NCBI GenBank assembly: GCA_014621425.1 | Contig: JAANBB010000253.1 | Span: 1 to 57,671 of the forward strand | From: Cylindrodendrum hubeiense | Taxonomy: Eukaryota; Ascomycota; Sordariomycetes; Hypocreales; Nectriaceae | Length of the DNA stretch: 57,671 bases | Direction of reading: 5' to 3' | Shown: in pieces, positions 33,443-44,694 of the stretch | How the letters are laid out: each line of letters opens with the position of its first letter | Position numbering within the stretch: the stretch's first letter is position 1 | The notes under the pieces: generated by a model | Database searches by the model: none | What the model was told of the DNA's origin: nothing | Seen by the model: only the letters and a program-made list of their open reading frames with translations | Made by a program: the position numbers and the translations under genes

Positions 33443-35355
33443 GTTGATTGGGTGTTGAGACGTGCGGACGTTTGAGAAGCCCCAATGGAATAAAATAGAT
33501 GCCGGCTTAGCCAAGCTGCTCAGGGAGGTGATTTCAATCTGACAGCGAGAGATTGTGGTGCATGTTGGAGTAATCACAGGGCTTGTTCTACGAAAGTTTG
33601 AGGTGGTGCCTGATTTTGAGGCAGAATTCTCTTCTCTGCAGTTTGACCATAACCATACTGGAAGGAAGTGGTAGCTCATGGTTTCCATCTTTGGTAGTTG
33701 AGTGACTGGCTAAGGAAGGTGCCGGAAGGAAAGCGCAACGGCAACGGCAACGGCAGACCAAAGCCATCGTCCTTGAAAGTCCGAACCACGAAGGAGAGCT
33801 GCATATCAACGAGTGCGTATGACAGGTGAGCATCTCTCGACGGATCTCCTGCAATAAGCTCTGCATGAACTTGCGCTGGGGGCCATTTGGCTGACAGCGC
33901 ACCCGCCCTGATGATATCCCACCTACCTGCAGAAGCACATCTCGCTTACTCATATCGGTTTAAACAACAAGCTTAGTAGAGCGGGTAGGACGGGTGGGTA
34001 ATTTTTGGATCCAACTGTCAGAATGGACCCCAGGTCTTAGTTTAGCATGTTCCTTCTCGACGGCCGTCCGGATGGCTGACACTCCGCATTGTGACCGCCA
34101 CCTGAGTCTCGGCAGTCTCTGACTCCGCCGCCGGAGAGACGCCGTCCCGAAACCAGCAAGCGATGCACCCATGGGCATCTTTGCCATAGGGACTACTATG
34201 TATACTATCGAAGTGAGCCTCGCCGCATCGTGGGCGGCCGTTCCTCCGACGCCCTCCTGCGTCCGATGTGCGAGATCGGGCCTCAAGCGGTCAACCACTC
34301 GCCAAGCCACCAGTCACGGTCGCAGCCCTATGCCAGATTAAGGAGCACGCACGCAACAGTGTGACTGTTGCTGCGGCCACAGAGACATTAACTGAAGCAG
34401 CGGCTATCACGATGTTTTAACAGGAACCAGAAGGGGAGACCGCCCCTCCCAAATATAGGCCCCCCTCCACACCAATGCCATGACGACAAGATGCGACGGG
34501 CGCATCCAACATCTAAATTTGGGTGCCGGCGCTTCGTAGGCCAGCGCACAGGCCAAGCGAGCTGTCATTTGGTGTGGGTGGGATCGGGGATTGTGAATAG
34601 GCTTGAAAAGTGGGTGCGGATGAAACGCACCTCCAACATCCAGCCATCTCGCAGTGCAGAATGCGTCCCAATAAGTGCTGGGACGGCCAATCCCAGTCCG
34701 CCCAGACCGCCATGCCTCGCGCTGCTTGAGATAGCCAACGGTGTCCCTGCATCCGTCATCAGCAGCCCCCATACACGGCGCCGTGATGGGCCCTCAGGCG
34801 TGTGACGACCCCCGGTCGCCCAGCTGCAAGGGTGCCAAGGAACGCGCTGCGGACACTTCATTGGCCGGGTCCCTGGTGACAGTGCGTCTGCTCAGCGCTT
34901 CGAGGATGACGCTCGCCAATCATCACCAAGTGCCTCGAGGGCCGCTCCGATTTTGCGATTTTTACTGTTGTACCTGGGTCTGGGCTTGGTCATGGTGATC
35001 CAATCATGGTTTGCAGTGCGTGCCAGGACTGGGTGCAACGCGCAGCATCACTGCCGATCCTGGTAAACCAGGTTGCAGTGACGGCTGCCGGCCACCAGAG
35101 GGCAGCGAGTGCATGACTAGATGTGGGGGATACTGAGATGTATATACAGGCGGCTACCCTCGTCGAGGCGGTATCTCCATAAGTCTCTGTTCGTTACATG
35201 GCGTGTCCCTCATCTTCGATTCTCCCGGTTCTGTGAACCTTGTCTTCTCTCATCCCGTCCCATTCCAGACTTCCAGCCTCATCACATCCCATACCTTGTG
35301 GCCTCGATTCACATCAACGAACCCGAAGCCCAAAGACGCCGTGGAAACATCCATC
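33443..35355. other. Divergent intergenic region
   Basis: Upstream flank of the coiled-coil gene (left) and of the small membrane protein gene (right). The first 250 bp may include extra N-terminal coding sequence if ATG 33688 is used. A TATA-like gtatatac occurs near 35140, about 215 bp before the rightward start codon. No further gene is supported; frames of 100-120 codons on both strands look random. Confidence 0.45.
33735..33752. repeat. gcaacg hexamer repeat
   Basis: Three perfect copies of gcaacg followed by a decayed fourth, upstream of the coiled-coil gene. Confidence 0.8.
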
Positions 35356-35848
35356 ATGGCGTCGACAACCAACGCGTTCCCGTTGGCCACAGAGAAGCCA
35401 TACGGCAACGATACCGCAAATTGGGACGGTTCAGATGAAGGTGCATCTGGAGACAGCTCGGGGAACTCAGTCTCCATCTCTAATGGAGGCATGATTGCCA
35501 TCATCGTCGTCGTCGTCGTTGTCCTGCTTATTGGAGGTATGAGCCGTCCCTGAACCCCGCCTCTTGCACGAGCTAACCATGCCACCAGTTTCCACAACCA
35601 TTCTTTTCTTCGTCGCCAAGAAGCGCGAGTGGAAAATCAAAGAAGCTCTCAGGAAGTCTGCCCGCAGGGTTGTCAGCGCACTCACACCACGGCGGTCAGA
35701 ATTTCCATCGTCGGTTAAAGGAGGATCCCGTCAAGGTCGGACACGGCTCAACGACGTGCCGCCAACTCCACGACTACGCCCTGAGGATCTCGAGAAAGGA
35801 CTTGACAAGGCGGAAGCAAAGCGGAAACAGTGGAAGTGGGGCAGGTAG
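35356..35848 (+). CDS. Small single-pass membrane protein, unknown
   Basis: Two exons: 35356-35536 and 35589-35848 (52-nt intron with a GCTAAC branch site), 146 aa. The N-terminal 43 residues are polar and Ser/Asn/Gly/Asp-rich (MASTTNAFPLATEKPYGNDT). A long hydrophobic segment at about 46-70 (GMIAIIVVVVVVLLIG, then VSTTILFFVA across the splice) is one transmembrane helix. The rest is strongly basic (KKREWKIKEALRKSARRV, then PPTPRLRPEDLEKGL). By the positive-inside rule the basic C-terminal half faces the cytosol. No signal peptide is apparent. The pattern recurs, in my impression, as conserved hypothetical proteins in filamentous ascomycetes, but I know no function. Confidence 0.8.
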
Positions 35849-36028
35849 AGAGATGTGGTACCGCCATGTCTTAATCCAATTGGGGTATTCTTGTAGTCTG
35901 GGTGGGCGTCTTGATCGTGGGGTAGAGGGATTTGGTGTTTTTTGAAACGGACAGGGTCCGGGTATCATTATGTATAAGTAATCGCCATGTATGCACTTCT
36001 TCATCATATTTCCAACAGCCGAGCGTAT

Positions 36029-36034
36029 AATAAA
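36029..36034 (+). terminator. Possible poly(A) signal
   Basis: AATAAA lies 181 nt after the stop codon of the small membrane protein and 53 nt before the converging enp2 stop. Fits a plus-strand polyadenylation signal. Confidence 0.4.
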
Positions 36035-36086
36035 ATGCGTCTTTTTTTTACCACCGAAAGATTCCCGAACGCCAACTTTTCCCCCT

Positions 36087-38039
36087 TTACATCTTCCTGA
36101 AGGTGTTGGAGCTGGCGCTTCGGCGAGATCCATTTCTCTTGTCCCGAGGAGGAGGAGGGGCCTCCTCTTCCTCTTCCTGCCTTTGCTTCTTCCTCGACTC
36201 CGGAAGGAATGTCACCTGTCGCTCGCCCACAACTTCGCCGTGTGCCTTGTTCGTGCGGCCCGATTTTTGTTGCCTCGATCCTAATGCCGTGTCCTTGAGT
36301 GCGCGGCCACCGTTGCTGGTTGACGATACACGCATCAACACGTCGTCCTTGACCTTCTTCGCCGGTGCCATCTCATCCTCGCTCATACCGTCAGCACTGG
36401 AGTCGTCGTCAGAATCCTTGCCCTGATAACGGGTAGGAGCCTTCGGATCAACGGACTGCTGATCCACAAGAGTGCTGGGGTTGAGCGCTCGGAATTCTCC
36501 AGTGGTCTCGTCCACATTGTAGGCTGCATCCTCGAAGAGCTTGCTGAATCGATCATCGCCGAGGACTCCAACCTTGGTGTTGACCTCTTCTCTGTTCTCC
36601 TGCTTCTTGAGGAGCTTATCGACCAACCTCTGGTTGACCTTGACCTTCTTGGTGCCTCTGATTCTACTCGAGCGCTCCTTCTCGACCTTCTCCTTGATAC
36701 GCTTCGTTCTCTCTTCCTCCCAGACATACGGGTTGGCAATCAACCTAGCCTGCTCATACAGCTTAGATGCCACAAAGTATCCGTGCATGTATGGCCTGAG
36801 CAGGTTGGTCTTGCCAATCAGATGAGACAGGGTGAGTTGTTTCAATTCGGGCAGAGTCAAGAACTTGTAGTTGTCGTAGGTCTCGGTGTGAACCTCTTCA
36901 GCCATCTCTTCAACCATGTTATCCAAGAAGGAGCACCATTTGGGTGCCGGGCCAAGCTGAGGGATAAAGAATGCGTGCTGTTGTTTGCCTTCATTGGCCG
37001 TCAGGACCATGCCTGTGTCCTTGCACCATGCCACATCGTTGATGTCGACGACGGGTTCCACCGATGTCCATGGATCTCCTGTAGACTCATCCCAGACCTT
37101 GATAATACGCTTATCGGCTGACAGAATCTTCTTCTCCTGGGAGACTGTGGTCATGTGAATGAGCTTCTTGATAGCAAAGCCATATCCTTGGTCCTTCTTC
37201 ATCAACGGAACCGGTCGTCGCATGTCGAATATTTGCATCATGCCGGTAGAAGAACCCGTAATCAGCGACAGACCCGTGGGGCTGAAATCGAGTGCCGTAA
37301 CCTCGCCGTCGTGTCCGCCCAGAAGAGCCACTCGGGATTTAGATCGAGGGTCCCAGAACTCGACAGTGCCTATTGAGGTTCCGAAAGCGAGCAGGTTGTG
37401 GGTGTTTTCCGCAACGGCGACGGTGTTGACGCTGCCGACACCAATGCCACCCTGGAGTCCGCCTCCCGTCGTCTCATCATCGCCACCAACTGAAACCTGG
37501 TATGACTTCATGAAGCGTCCGAGCTCGAGGTTCATCCTGAAGACTTCGCCCTTGCCGTCACCATCGAGACCGACGGCAGGGATAAGAGCCTCGGTCGATT
37601 GGCGGTCGTAAACCAAGTCGCGACCATATCTGGGAAGGCGCACTTCATAGTGGCAGCCATTGGGGGTATGGAACTCGAGTCTCCGATCCGTTTGGAGGTG
37701 GAGGGATTTGGAGTAGTCGGAAGAGAGGAGGACAAAAGAGTGGTTGAGGGCGTTGGTGTGACGAGCGAAGGACAGCGACAGCTGAGGGAGGCTGTGGACG
37801 TGGATCTGCGGCTTGTAGGTGCCAGTGCTCATGATCCAGTCGCCATCCTCGCTGATGCGGATGCAGTTGCTGGCCTCCTCGAACTCGAAGTCCTGGAGGA
37901 GCTCGACTCGGTTCTGGTACTCGGCATCGTCCTTCAAGCTGCGCTTTCGGCGGCGGGCGAGCCAGTCGGGCAGCGGCCGGGCGGAAGAGGCACCGGAGAT
38001 TGTGTATACGGGAACGGTCCCGGGATTGGAGAGCTTCAT
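36087..38039 (-). CDS. enp2: Ribosome biogenesis protein Enp2 (NOL10)
   Basis: Single exon, 650 aa from ATG 38039 (MKLSNPGTVPVYTISGASSA). The frame stays open further upstream, but only to a TTG codon, so 38039 is the start. DWLARRRKRSLKDDAEYQNR follows. WD-type repeats occupy about 50-350 (GGHDGEVTALDFSPTGLSLI, MQIFDMRRPVP). A NUC153 motif lies at about 495-522 (DDRFSKLFEDAAYNVDETTG, EFRALNP). The C-terminal quarter is highly charged with nuclear-signal-like KKXK and RKK clusters and an RQEEEEEAPPPP run. Enp2 is a nucleolar protein of the small-subunit processome, needed for 18S rRNA maturation. Length is slightly below yeast's. The gene diverges from med13. Confidence 0.95.
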   Translation of the reverse strand: MKLSNPGTVPVYTISGASSARPLPDWLARRRKRSLKDDAEYQNRVELLQDFEFEEASNCIRISEDGDWIMSTGTYKPQIHVHSLPQLSLSFARHTNALNHSFVLLSSDYSKSLHLQTDRRLEFHTPNGCHYEVRLPRYGRDLVYDRQSTEALIPAVGLDGDGKGEVFRMNLELGRFMKSYQVSVGGDDETTGGGLQGGIGVGSVNTVAVAENTHNLLAFGTSIGTVEFWDPRSKSRVALLGGHDGEVTALDFSPTGLSLITGSSTGMMQIFDMRRPVPLMKKDQGYGFAIKKLIHMTTVSQEKKILSADKRIIKVWDESTGDPWTSVEPVVDINDVAWCKDTGMVLTANEGKQQHAFFIPQLGPAPKWCSFLDNMVEEMAEEVHTETYDNYKFLTLPELKQLTLSHLIGKTNLLRPYMHGYFVASKLYEQARLIANPYVWEEERTKRIKEKVEKERSSRIRGTKKVKVNQRLVDKLLKKQENREEVNTKVGVLGDDRFSKLFEDAAYNVDETTGEFRALNPSTLVDQQSVDPKAPTRYQGKDSDDDSSADGMSEDEMAPAKKVKDDVLMRVSSTSNGGRALKDTALGSRQQKSGRTNKAHGEVVGERQVTFLPESRKKQRQEEEEEAPPPPRDKRNGSRRSASSNTFRKM

Positions 38040-39017
38040 TGCGGCGGAATAGCGAGGTAGGCCGCCTATGAAGTCGTTCGTTGGAAGATTTGCGCTGGAG
38101 TGGGTGGTGTCGCGAGGCCTTGTCTGAGCCGGCAGAAAAAAAACCAAGGTGAAGGAAAAAAAGTAGGCCCCGCCCGGCTTCGGTGTGGCTCGGTGAAGAG
38201 ACCCCGCTTGAGCGCTGGAGCGCTGGGGTGTCGGCGCTGACCGAGGTCGGTGGAGCGGTCACAATCCCCGTTCTGCGGATTGGCTCGAGACACAAACGCC
38301 GGGCACACCGCCCGCACCAGATCGGCCTAGGTTCCGATAAGGGGGAGTGTTTCCGCAGCAGGGTACCTCCACTGAGGACGCAAACTTTCGGGGGGTTACC
38401 CCCACCTCCGCTACAGCCTCAGTGCCCCAAGCGCTGACTCGGCCCCTAAAATCCACCGCGCTCCCCTGGAGTCCCCTAAAGCCCGTCACCGTTCTCCCCC
38501 AGATCCCACCATTCGTAGACGACCTTGCCCGACCCTGACCTCCACGCGACAACCTCCACCGAATTTCCGTCCTCGCTGACGGAACCGCGCCTGCGACAAC
38601 GCCCCCCAACTCAAAGCCGTCCATCACCGCATTCTCTACACGCCAACCGCCGTCGCACCATCACCGGAATAGCCCCTCCCGTCCACCATAACCTGCCGAT
38701 TCTCCTCTCCTCCCGCGACCGTTCGGCTGCCAACTGGAGCATCCCTGTGGCGCCATCCCCGAGCTACTCGGCCCAGCACTCCCGCCCATGGAGATGGAGT
38801 CCGGCAAGTCGGCGACTCCCAACACTGCACCACTTCCAACGACGCAACGAGGCCCGCTGCCTTAACCCGCGAGCTACGGGCTCTCAAGGAGATACGATCC
38901 GAGCGCCTAGGCGACGAGAACACCGAGGTCGAGGCTTGCGACTGGCTGTGGCACCTCGTTGTACCTCGAGCCGCATTATACGGCTGCGACCTCTAGGGCA
39001 GAGAATAAGTTGCCGAG
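38040..39017. promoter_or_regulatory. Divergent enp2 / med13 promoter region
   Basis: 978 bp between start codons. No independent gene is supported; a 170-codon plus-strand frame (38525-39037) is Pro/Arg/Ser-rich and featureless. C-rich sequence before med13 fits a 5' leader. I saw no clear PAC or RRPE element of the yeast ribosome-biogenesis type. Confidence 0.5.
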
Positions 39018-42000
39018 ATGGAGACTGGCGAATATGAAACTAATACTCTCTTAATTGTTCGTGCTCCTCCTTGCCTGGGAACCCTCGACTAAAACTGACA
39101 TTGCGCTTCTACAGAATAATGTCGCGTCCGTCGCCTTCCGAGTTTATGAGCCGTCCACGGACAAGTCACAGAGCTTCCACTCAGTCGCTCTTGAGGTTGA
39201 GGGTGCTCTACGAAATCAAGGACACGTAGTGGCGTACGATGCCAATCGACGAGCGATATGGGCTTTCCAAATACACAGCAAGGATGAAGTAAACGACACC
39301 CTCACCAGCCTACCCGACGCCACCATCGAGGCTTGTGGGCATACTCTGGCGATGGGAGAGGAAGGTACTTTCGAACCGATCAACCTTCAGAAAAACCGCG
39401 CCGTTGGAAATGGAACCTTGAATACCCCGACAAGTTCATCCTCAACTGGCCCTGCCTTAGAATCCCAGCGCAGCCCCCTCACCTCGCTTTCGCAGAATTC
39501 TGTGCCATCATTGCAAGATGGAGATGCTCGGGTGGCAAATGCGTCGACCAATGACGCCAAGGTGGGACAGACAGCACTCAAGATCATTTACGAACATTTT
39601 ATTGCTGCAGTGCTTTCAGCAGTATCATTCGCATTCTGTAGCGAGTCGATGGCCATCCCCCTTAATTACCGGACGGTGTTGATTCCTCCACTCTCATCAA
39701 GCTACCAGGATAATGACGATTATTCCACCAAAAAAGACCCTGTTCTCGGGACATTCAGGACTTATCTGACGACTACGGGATCACTCATTATCAGCTTGTA
39801 TCTTTCCCACTGCAGGAACCTTTCCTCCTTGGAGGATGTAATGGTTGCAAATCTGATGCCCCCTAACCGACCTATTCTTGCAGCTCCCTATGGTGTCTTT
39901 GCAGCCAAGCAAGGCCCTTCGAATGGCGAAAACAACACGGCGCCTGACACTGGATTGGCCCAAACTCCCAACACGCAGGTATTGAGCTTTAGGGGCATTC
40001 CGGATTCGCAAGATTCACTCTGGAAGCATAAGTGTCTCAAGGCGCTTGAGCTCTGCGGGCTCGACTCTTCTTCTCTCAAGTCCTTTTCCTGGGTCAATCT
40101 CATGGTATCGAGACGCACCATCCAGGATGCTGATAATGAAGTAAAACGGTCACAAGCCACCGTCCCGTGGCCGGGCTCTCTGTGTTTTAGAAAAAAGCCA
40201 GTTGAGATATCGACCACTTTCCGGGTGGGAGATACCATGTTGATTGGCCATGAGGAGTGTCATGATCCACTGGGAACCGCTCGCGGATGGTTCAACACTG
40301 CTCCGGAAAGAGACGAGAAATTTGCGAAGCGCAAAGCCGACAGGATAGCGGCTGTTCCCCGAGAAATCAATGGCAGTGAGCCTCAAGTCCAGAAACCCAA
40401 CGGCCAATCGCCTTTGGCCCTCCAGCGTCCAAGCGCGACTGCGGCAGGCGTGATGTATCCAACACCGCCTGACGCCATCCAGCAACATCTGGGCGTGACC
40501 CCTTCTCTCGACGGCACTATTTCAAGTCCCGGCAATCCGCCTCCAACCGCCGCAGTGGTTGACATTGATACCGCCATGCCAACCGCTCACCCGATTGGCG
40601 ACACCTTCAACGAAGAAGGGTGGGATGGCACAAATGAGCCAAAGCGAGATCAGAGTGATAACAACATGCTTGGCGATTCCGACAATATGTTTGGTGATAT
40701 GGGCGGGGACATGTTTGGTGACCATGATATTACGGAGGATGACTTCAATTTCTTCGATGAACAACCTGGCGATGACTTGGATCTCTCCATGGGAGACCTT
40801 GACACGGATCTCCCACCTCCACCTGCGCAACCAGCGCCTCCAACCCCACAACTTGACCCAGAGCCGCAAAAGGTCATTGAGGAAGAACCGACACAAAAGC
40901 CGAAGATAGACGTTGATGATGCTGTTTTCGCCAAACCGGAGTTGAAGCACGCGCGAAGTTCGCTGAATGACGAACTTGGTCAACGCAGTAGGACTGAGAG
41001 GTCAGGTTCCGCCAAGAGAGAGTCCAGCCCTTTTGACCCGGACACAGTTTTCAAGCGAGTCCGAGCATCGTTGATGGGTTCAATCGACGATCAGAACCTG
41101 CCCTCGCTAGGCCATCGGAAGAGCAGCATTTTCCAGAAGGTTGACTTTGACCCCAAGCTACCTATGATTAACAAGAAATATGAACAAGGTGGAACTTACG
41201 ATTTTATGACGGACCGCGACACGACAAAGTTGAACCGCGATACAGGAATCCCTCCGGAAAAGGAATATTTGGAACGGGATGGAAAGCTCAACCAGAAACC
41301 AAAAGAGCTACCCCTTCCCGCCGGCTCATTGATGAAAAACTTTGCTGGTATCGAAGCACCGCCGTCACACCCAAGTCCAACAAGGCTTGACAGTTACGCC
41401 TTAGGTGTCGACGATAGCGATGTGGAGTCGGATGGTGATGACTCAAGCTCGGTATCAGGAGGCCCAATTTCACCAATGAAATCTAGCGTCAAGCGAGCAA
41501 TTCTGGATGATGATGCGGTTTCCCAGGTCACCTCCTTGAAAGACGGGGATACTTCGGACGAGGGCCCTGACGAGCAGCTTGCAATAGAGCTACCAAGGCT
41601 GTCCAAGCCAGAGCCCCCGGAGATCTCACTTTGCCGATTCTTTTCAGACCCAGAGCCTCTCACTTTAGACCTGGGACTCGCAGATGAGGACTTTATTCAA
41701 ATCGCGCAACTCATCACAGAACAGGCGGCTACTGGTTCCCTTGAAATCGGCATTGATCAACAGAGCGAGTCGAAGACATCCCTGGCAACAATAAAGAACC
41801 ACGAGCTCACCATTGCTCGAAACTCGCTCCAGATTCTGCAGAGCATTATCCCTTCGACTCTAGGAGGAGCAACTCCAATTCGATTAAAGGGGTATCTGGA
41901 TGTTCCGGACGTACCCCTGCTGGGACAGCCGAATCGGCTCCAACCTCGTCCAATTCCCGGTAGAGATCCAAACGCCGACATAATGCGCGCGAACAACCTT

Positions 42001-43632
42001 TACCAGATCCCTGGGCCTCATTTGGAAGTCCGCAGATCCGACACAAAGCTATCTGTTTTGCCATCAGCAGTCACATTCTGGGCAAGCTTGGGATTGGCAC
42101 CTTCGCCAGGTGGCAAGCATATCAACGCCCTCTGCGTCTTCCCGGGATGGAAGGGCATGGCGGATCATGCAGGGACATTCCTTTGCCGCCTCAAGAGTGT
42201 GTACGAGTCACTCAAACTGGGCACTTTTAGCAATATGCCACTCTCTGGGGAGTTGGAAGACGGCATTCTACAATACGAAGTCGATCGGATTTCCACATCA
42301 CCTGATGCCACCGTCACTGGACACGGATCGACACTGGTCGAAAGCATGGAGGTTCTAAAAAGTTCCTTGACAGAGTGGACCGCCAAGGAGAAGAATCTTG
42401 TCATCTACTTTGTCTACTCACCCGATAACCCTGGATCCATTATCGAAGCATGCTCAGCCTTCCAACGTTGTTTCGACATGTACAGGAAGACGCTTGCGAC
42501 TCGGAGAGAATCGCCCCAGAACGAGTTGGTGTTGCAACTCGTCCCCTCAGACTTCTTATCGTCAACCACCTCTCTGGTGATCCCTCCTCCTGGGGAATTG
42601 GTGAAACTCTGCATGGAGACGTACGACCGCTGCACTCTCTTCCTCAGTACTGAGTTTGGTGGTCCCACTCCGGCCCCAGCCATCATGCTTGAGCAGCCAT
42701 TGCCACGAATCATCGATTTCAAGCTAACAAATTCGCCCTCTGCATCTCTCATGCACGAGAACTCTTGCATCCATGTTGCGTACGCGCAAAGCATTGACGA
42801 GCGATGGATCACGGCCGCCTGGACGGACAATCGAGGACAACAGCAAGCGAGCGCATCTTATTGTCTGGGCAGAAAGGGCAAGGCCTCATCAACTTCCATG
42901 AATGAAGTCGCACACGAAATCTGGGAGTCGACCCTTGATCTGATATCAATATGGAAGGTGCATTGGCGAATCATCATTACAAAGTCGGGGCCAATGGACC
43001 CGGCAGAGATGGAGTTTTGGGTTGACTTGGCTCGTACCGAGAGCAAAGCAGCTGTGACCATGATCCTCATGACAGTTGATACCAATCCCTCACTCCAGCT
43101 CGTTCCTCCGATTGTCAAGATACCTCATACAGCAACATCGGCCTTCTACTCGACTCCTGCCTCGACCCCTCAAGCCAGCATTCTCTCGCCTGAGCAGATC
43201 AACACTCCGGCGACCCCGATGCGTGACGCCAACGCCGCAGGAGCTACACCTGGGGCCGATAGTGCTGGTGAAGCAGACTCTGACGCTTTCCTCATCGACG
43301 CCACGGACCAGACATGGGGCGCGGTTGCGGGTCATAGACTCAGCAACTCAACTACGCTACTGGAGCTGCAGCCTGCCCTCGTGAGCGGCTATCTGATCAA
43401 GCGCACCGGGAACAAGATCGAGGACCCGCCGGTTGTGATGGAGGTCAACCTGGTCCACACCGAGGCTACCCCGCGGGCATACGAGCCTCTTCTCCGAGAA
43501 ATGCTAAGCTACTTCAGAGGCTTAGGGACATTGGCCAGGGCACGCGGCATCGTGGACAGGGAGTCAGACGTGCGGCCGTGGCACATCGCCGCGGCCGAGA
43601 AGGGTGTACGAGCATTGTATCTCTTACTATGA
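39018..43632 (+). CDS. med13: Mediator complex subunit 13 (Med13)
   Basis: Two exons: 39018-39056 and 39115-43632 (58-nt intron), 1518 aa. The start METGEYETNTLLI joins NNVASVAFRVYEPSTD; the ATG of the long frame at 39055 lies at the splice and is not used. The N-terminal lobe runs to about 400. A long acidic, Asp/Met/Pro-rich linker follows (around MLGDSDNMFGDMGGDMFGDH). The conserved middle includes ESSPFDPDTVFKRVRASLMG and YDFMTDRDTT. The C-terminal half carries the PIWI/MID-like region (HINALCVFPGWKGMADHAGT, GPMDPAEMEFWVDLARTESK). Med13 links the Cdk8-cyclin C kinase module to core Mediator and helps repress or gate transcription. It is the largest protein here, of usual length for filamentous fungi. 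Confidence 0.93.
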
Positions 43633-44694
43633 TTATCCCCATTGGGAGGCGTCATCCCCAGAGACAGGGTGGAGAGGATCGTCGGGTGTTTTGGGCGTTG
43701 GACATTGGTACTGAGGTGCATAGGATGGGTTTCCTGTAGATACAATACAACATGGCGTCACGAGCCATCATGAGAGTGGGTTTCACACACGAATTGATTG
43801 CAAACAAGTATAACGTTATACAAGAAGACATAGATGCCGTAACCGCTCACAAGAACTTTATAGAAGACTAAGTCTTGTTCACTCACTTCCAATCTCCCAA
43901 ATTAGTGCGATATCCATCAAGTTCCAACCCGCACACTCATCCTAGTCTTATGATAACGAACGCACAAAACTAACAACCAACATAGATAAGCCTCCAGGTG
44001 ACTCGGCGGCTGTTTCGCCGTGATCGCTTGGTAAGATCTGTCGTATAGTAACACACTCCACGTGTCCGCCGTAAAAGAAAGCAAAAAGAAAACACAGGGC
44101 GCGTACCAGAGAAAAGCATAACGTGTGTATCAGGGAATCAGAAACTCAAAGAGGTCAATTTGTTGTTGAAACCCATGGATAAGGTTAAGGTCCATGACCT
44201 GTAGGGTTTCAGTTCTCGTCTAGGTGGAGCAGTCTCGGGAATACCGTAGACGCTCGATAAATTCGGACAACGCTTTTCCACAGGCCAATACTTTGGATGG
44301 GATGTGACGTTTTGAACAGATTAAAGGAGGAAAATGAGGTAGAGTTCCACTTAGCCCGTCCGAATTAGACTCATAAACGTATAATATGCGCTGCTACTAA
44401 GTAGCCGCAGGTTGGTAATGCCATGTTTCGTATAAGCATCGATAGGGTCATGGCCTTGACCGTTGATAAAAACCCATTTATTTGGTATCTTTCAAAATAT
44501 CCCCAGAAAATAATTTGATCTGAGGGGCGTCTGCTCTTTTATGTCGAGCATGCGAGGGTCCCATGGCCTGGGCCAGGAACACGATTCTCGCCACCAAGAT
44601 GGTAGACCCTCTTTGGCGAAGTGAGCAGATCTCAGAGTCGTGGTTAGGGGCTCCGAGGTTACAAGTGCTGGTTGGCGGCAGCATTGTTTTGTTG
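43633..44694. other. Convergent 3' region, AT-richer
   Basis: About 1.06 kb between the med13 stop and the stop of the next leftward gene. AT content rises here and stays higher to about 49 kb. No frame with coding character beyond the flanking genes. Confidence 0.5.

Noticed and set aside
39055..39114. med13 starting at 39055
   Set aside because: The frame there begins with an ATT/GTT context and the sequence is an intron; ATG 39018 plus splicing restores the conserved N-terminus.
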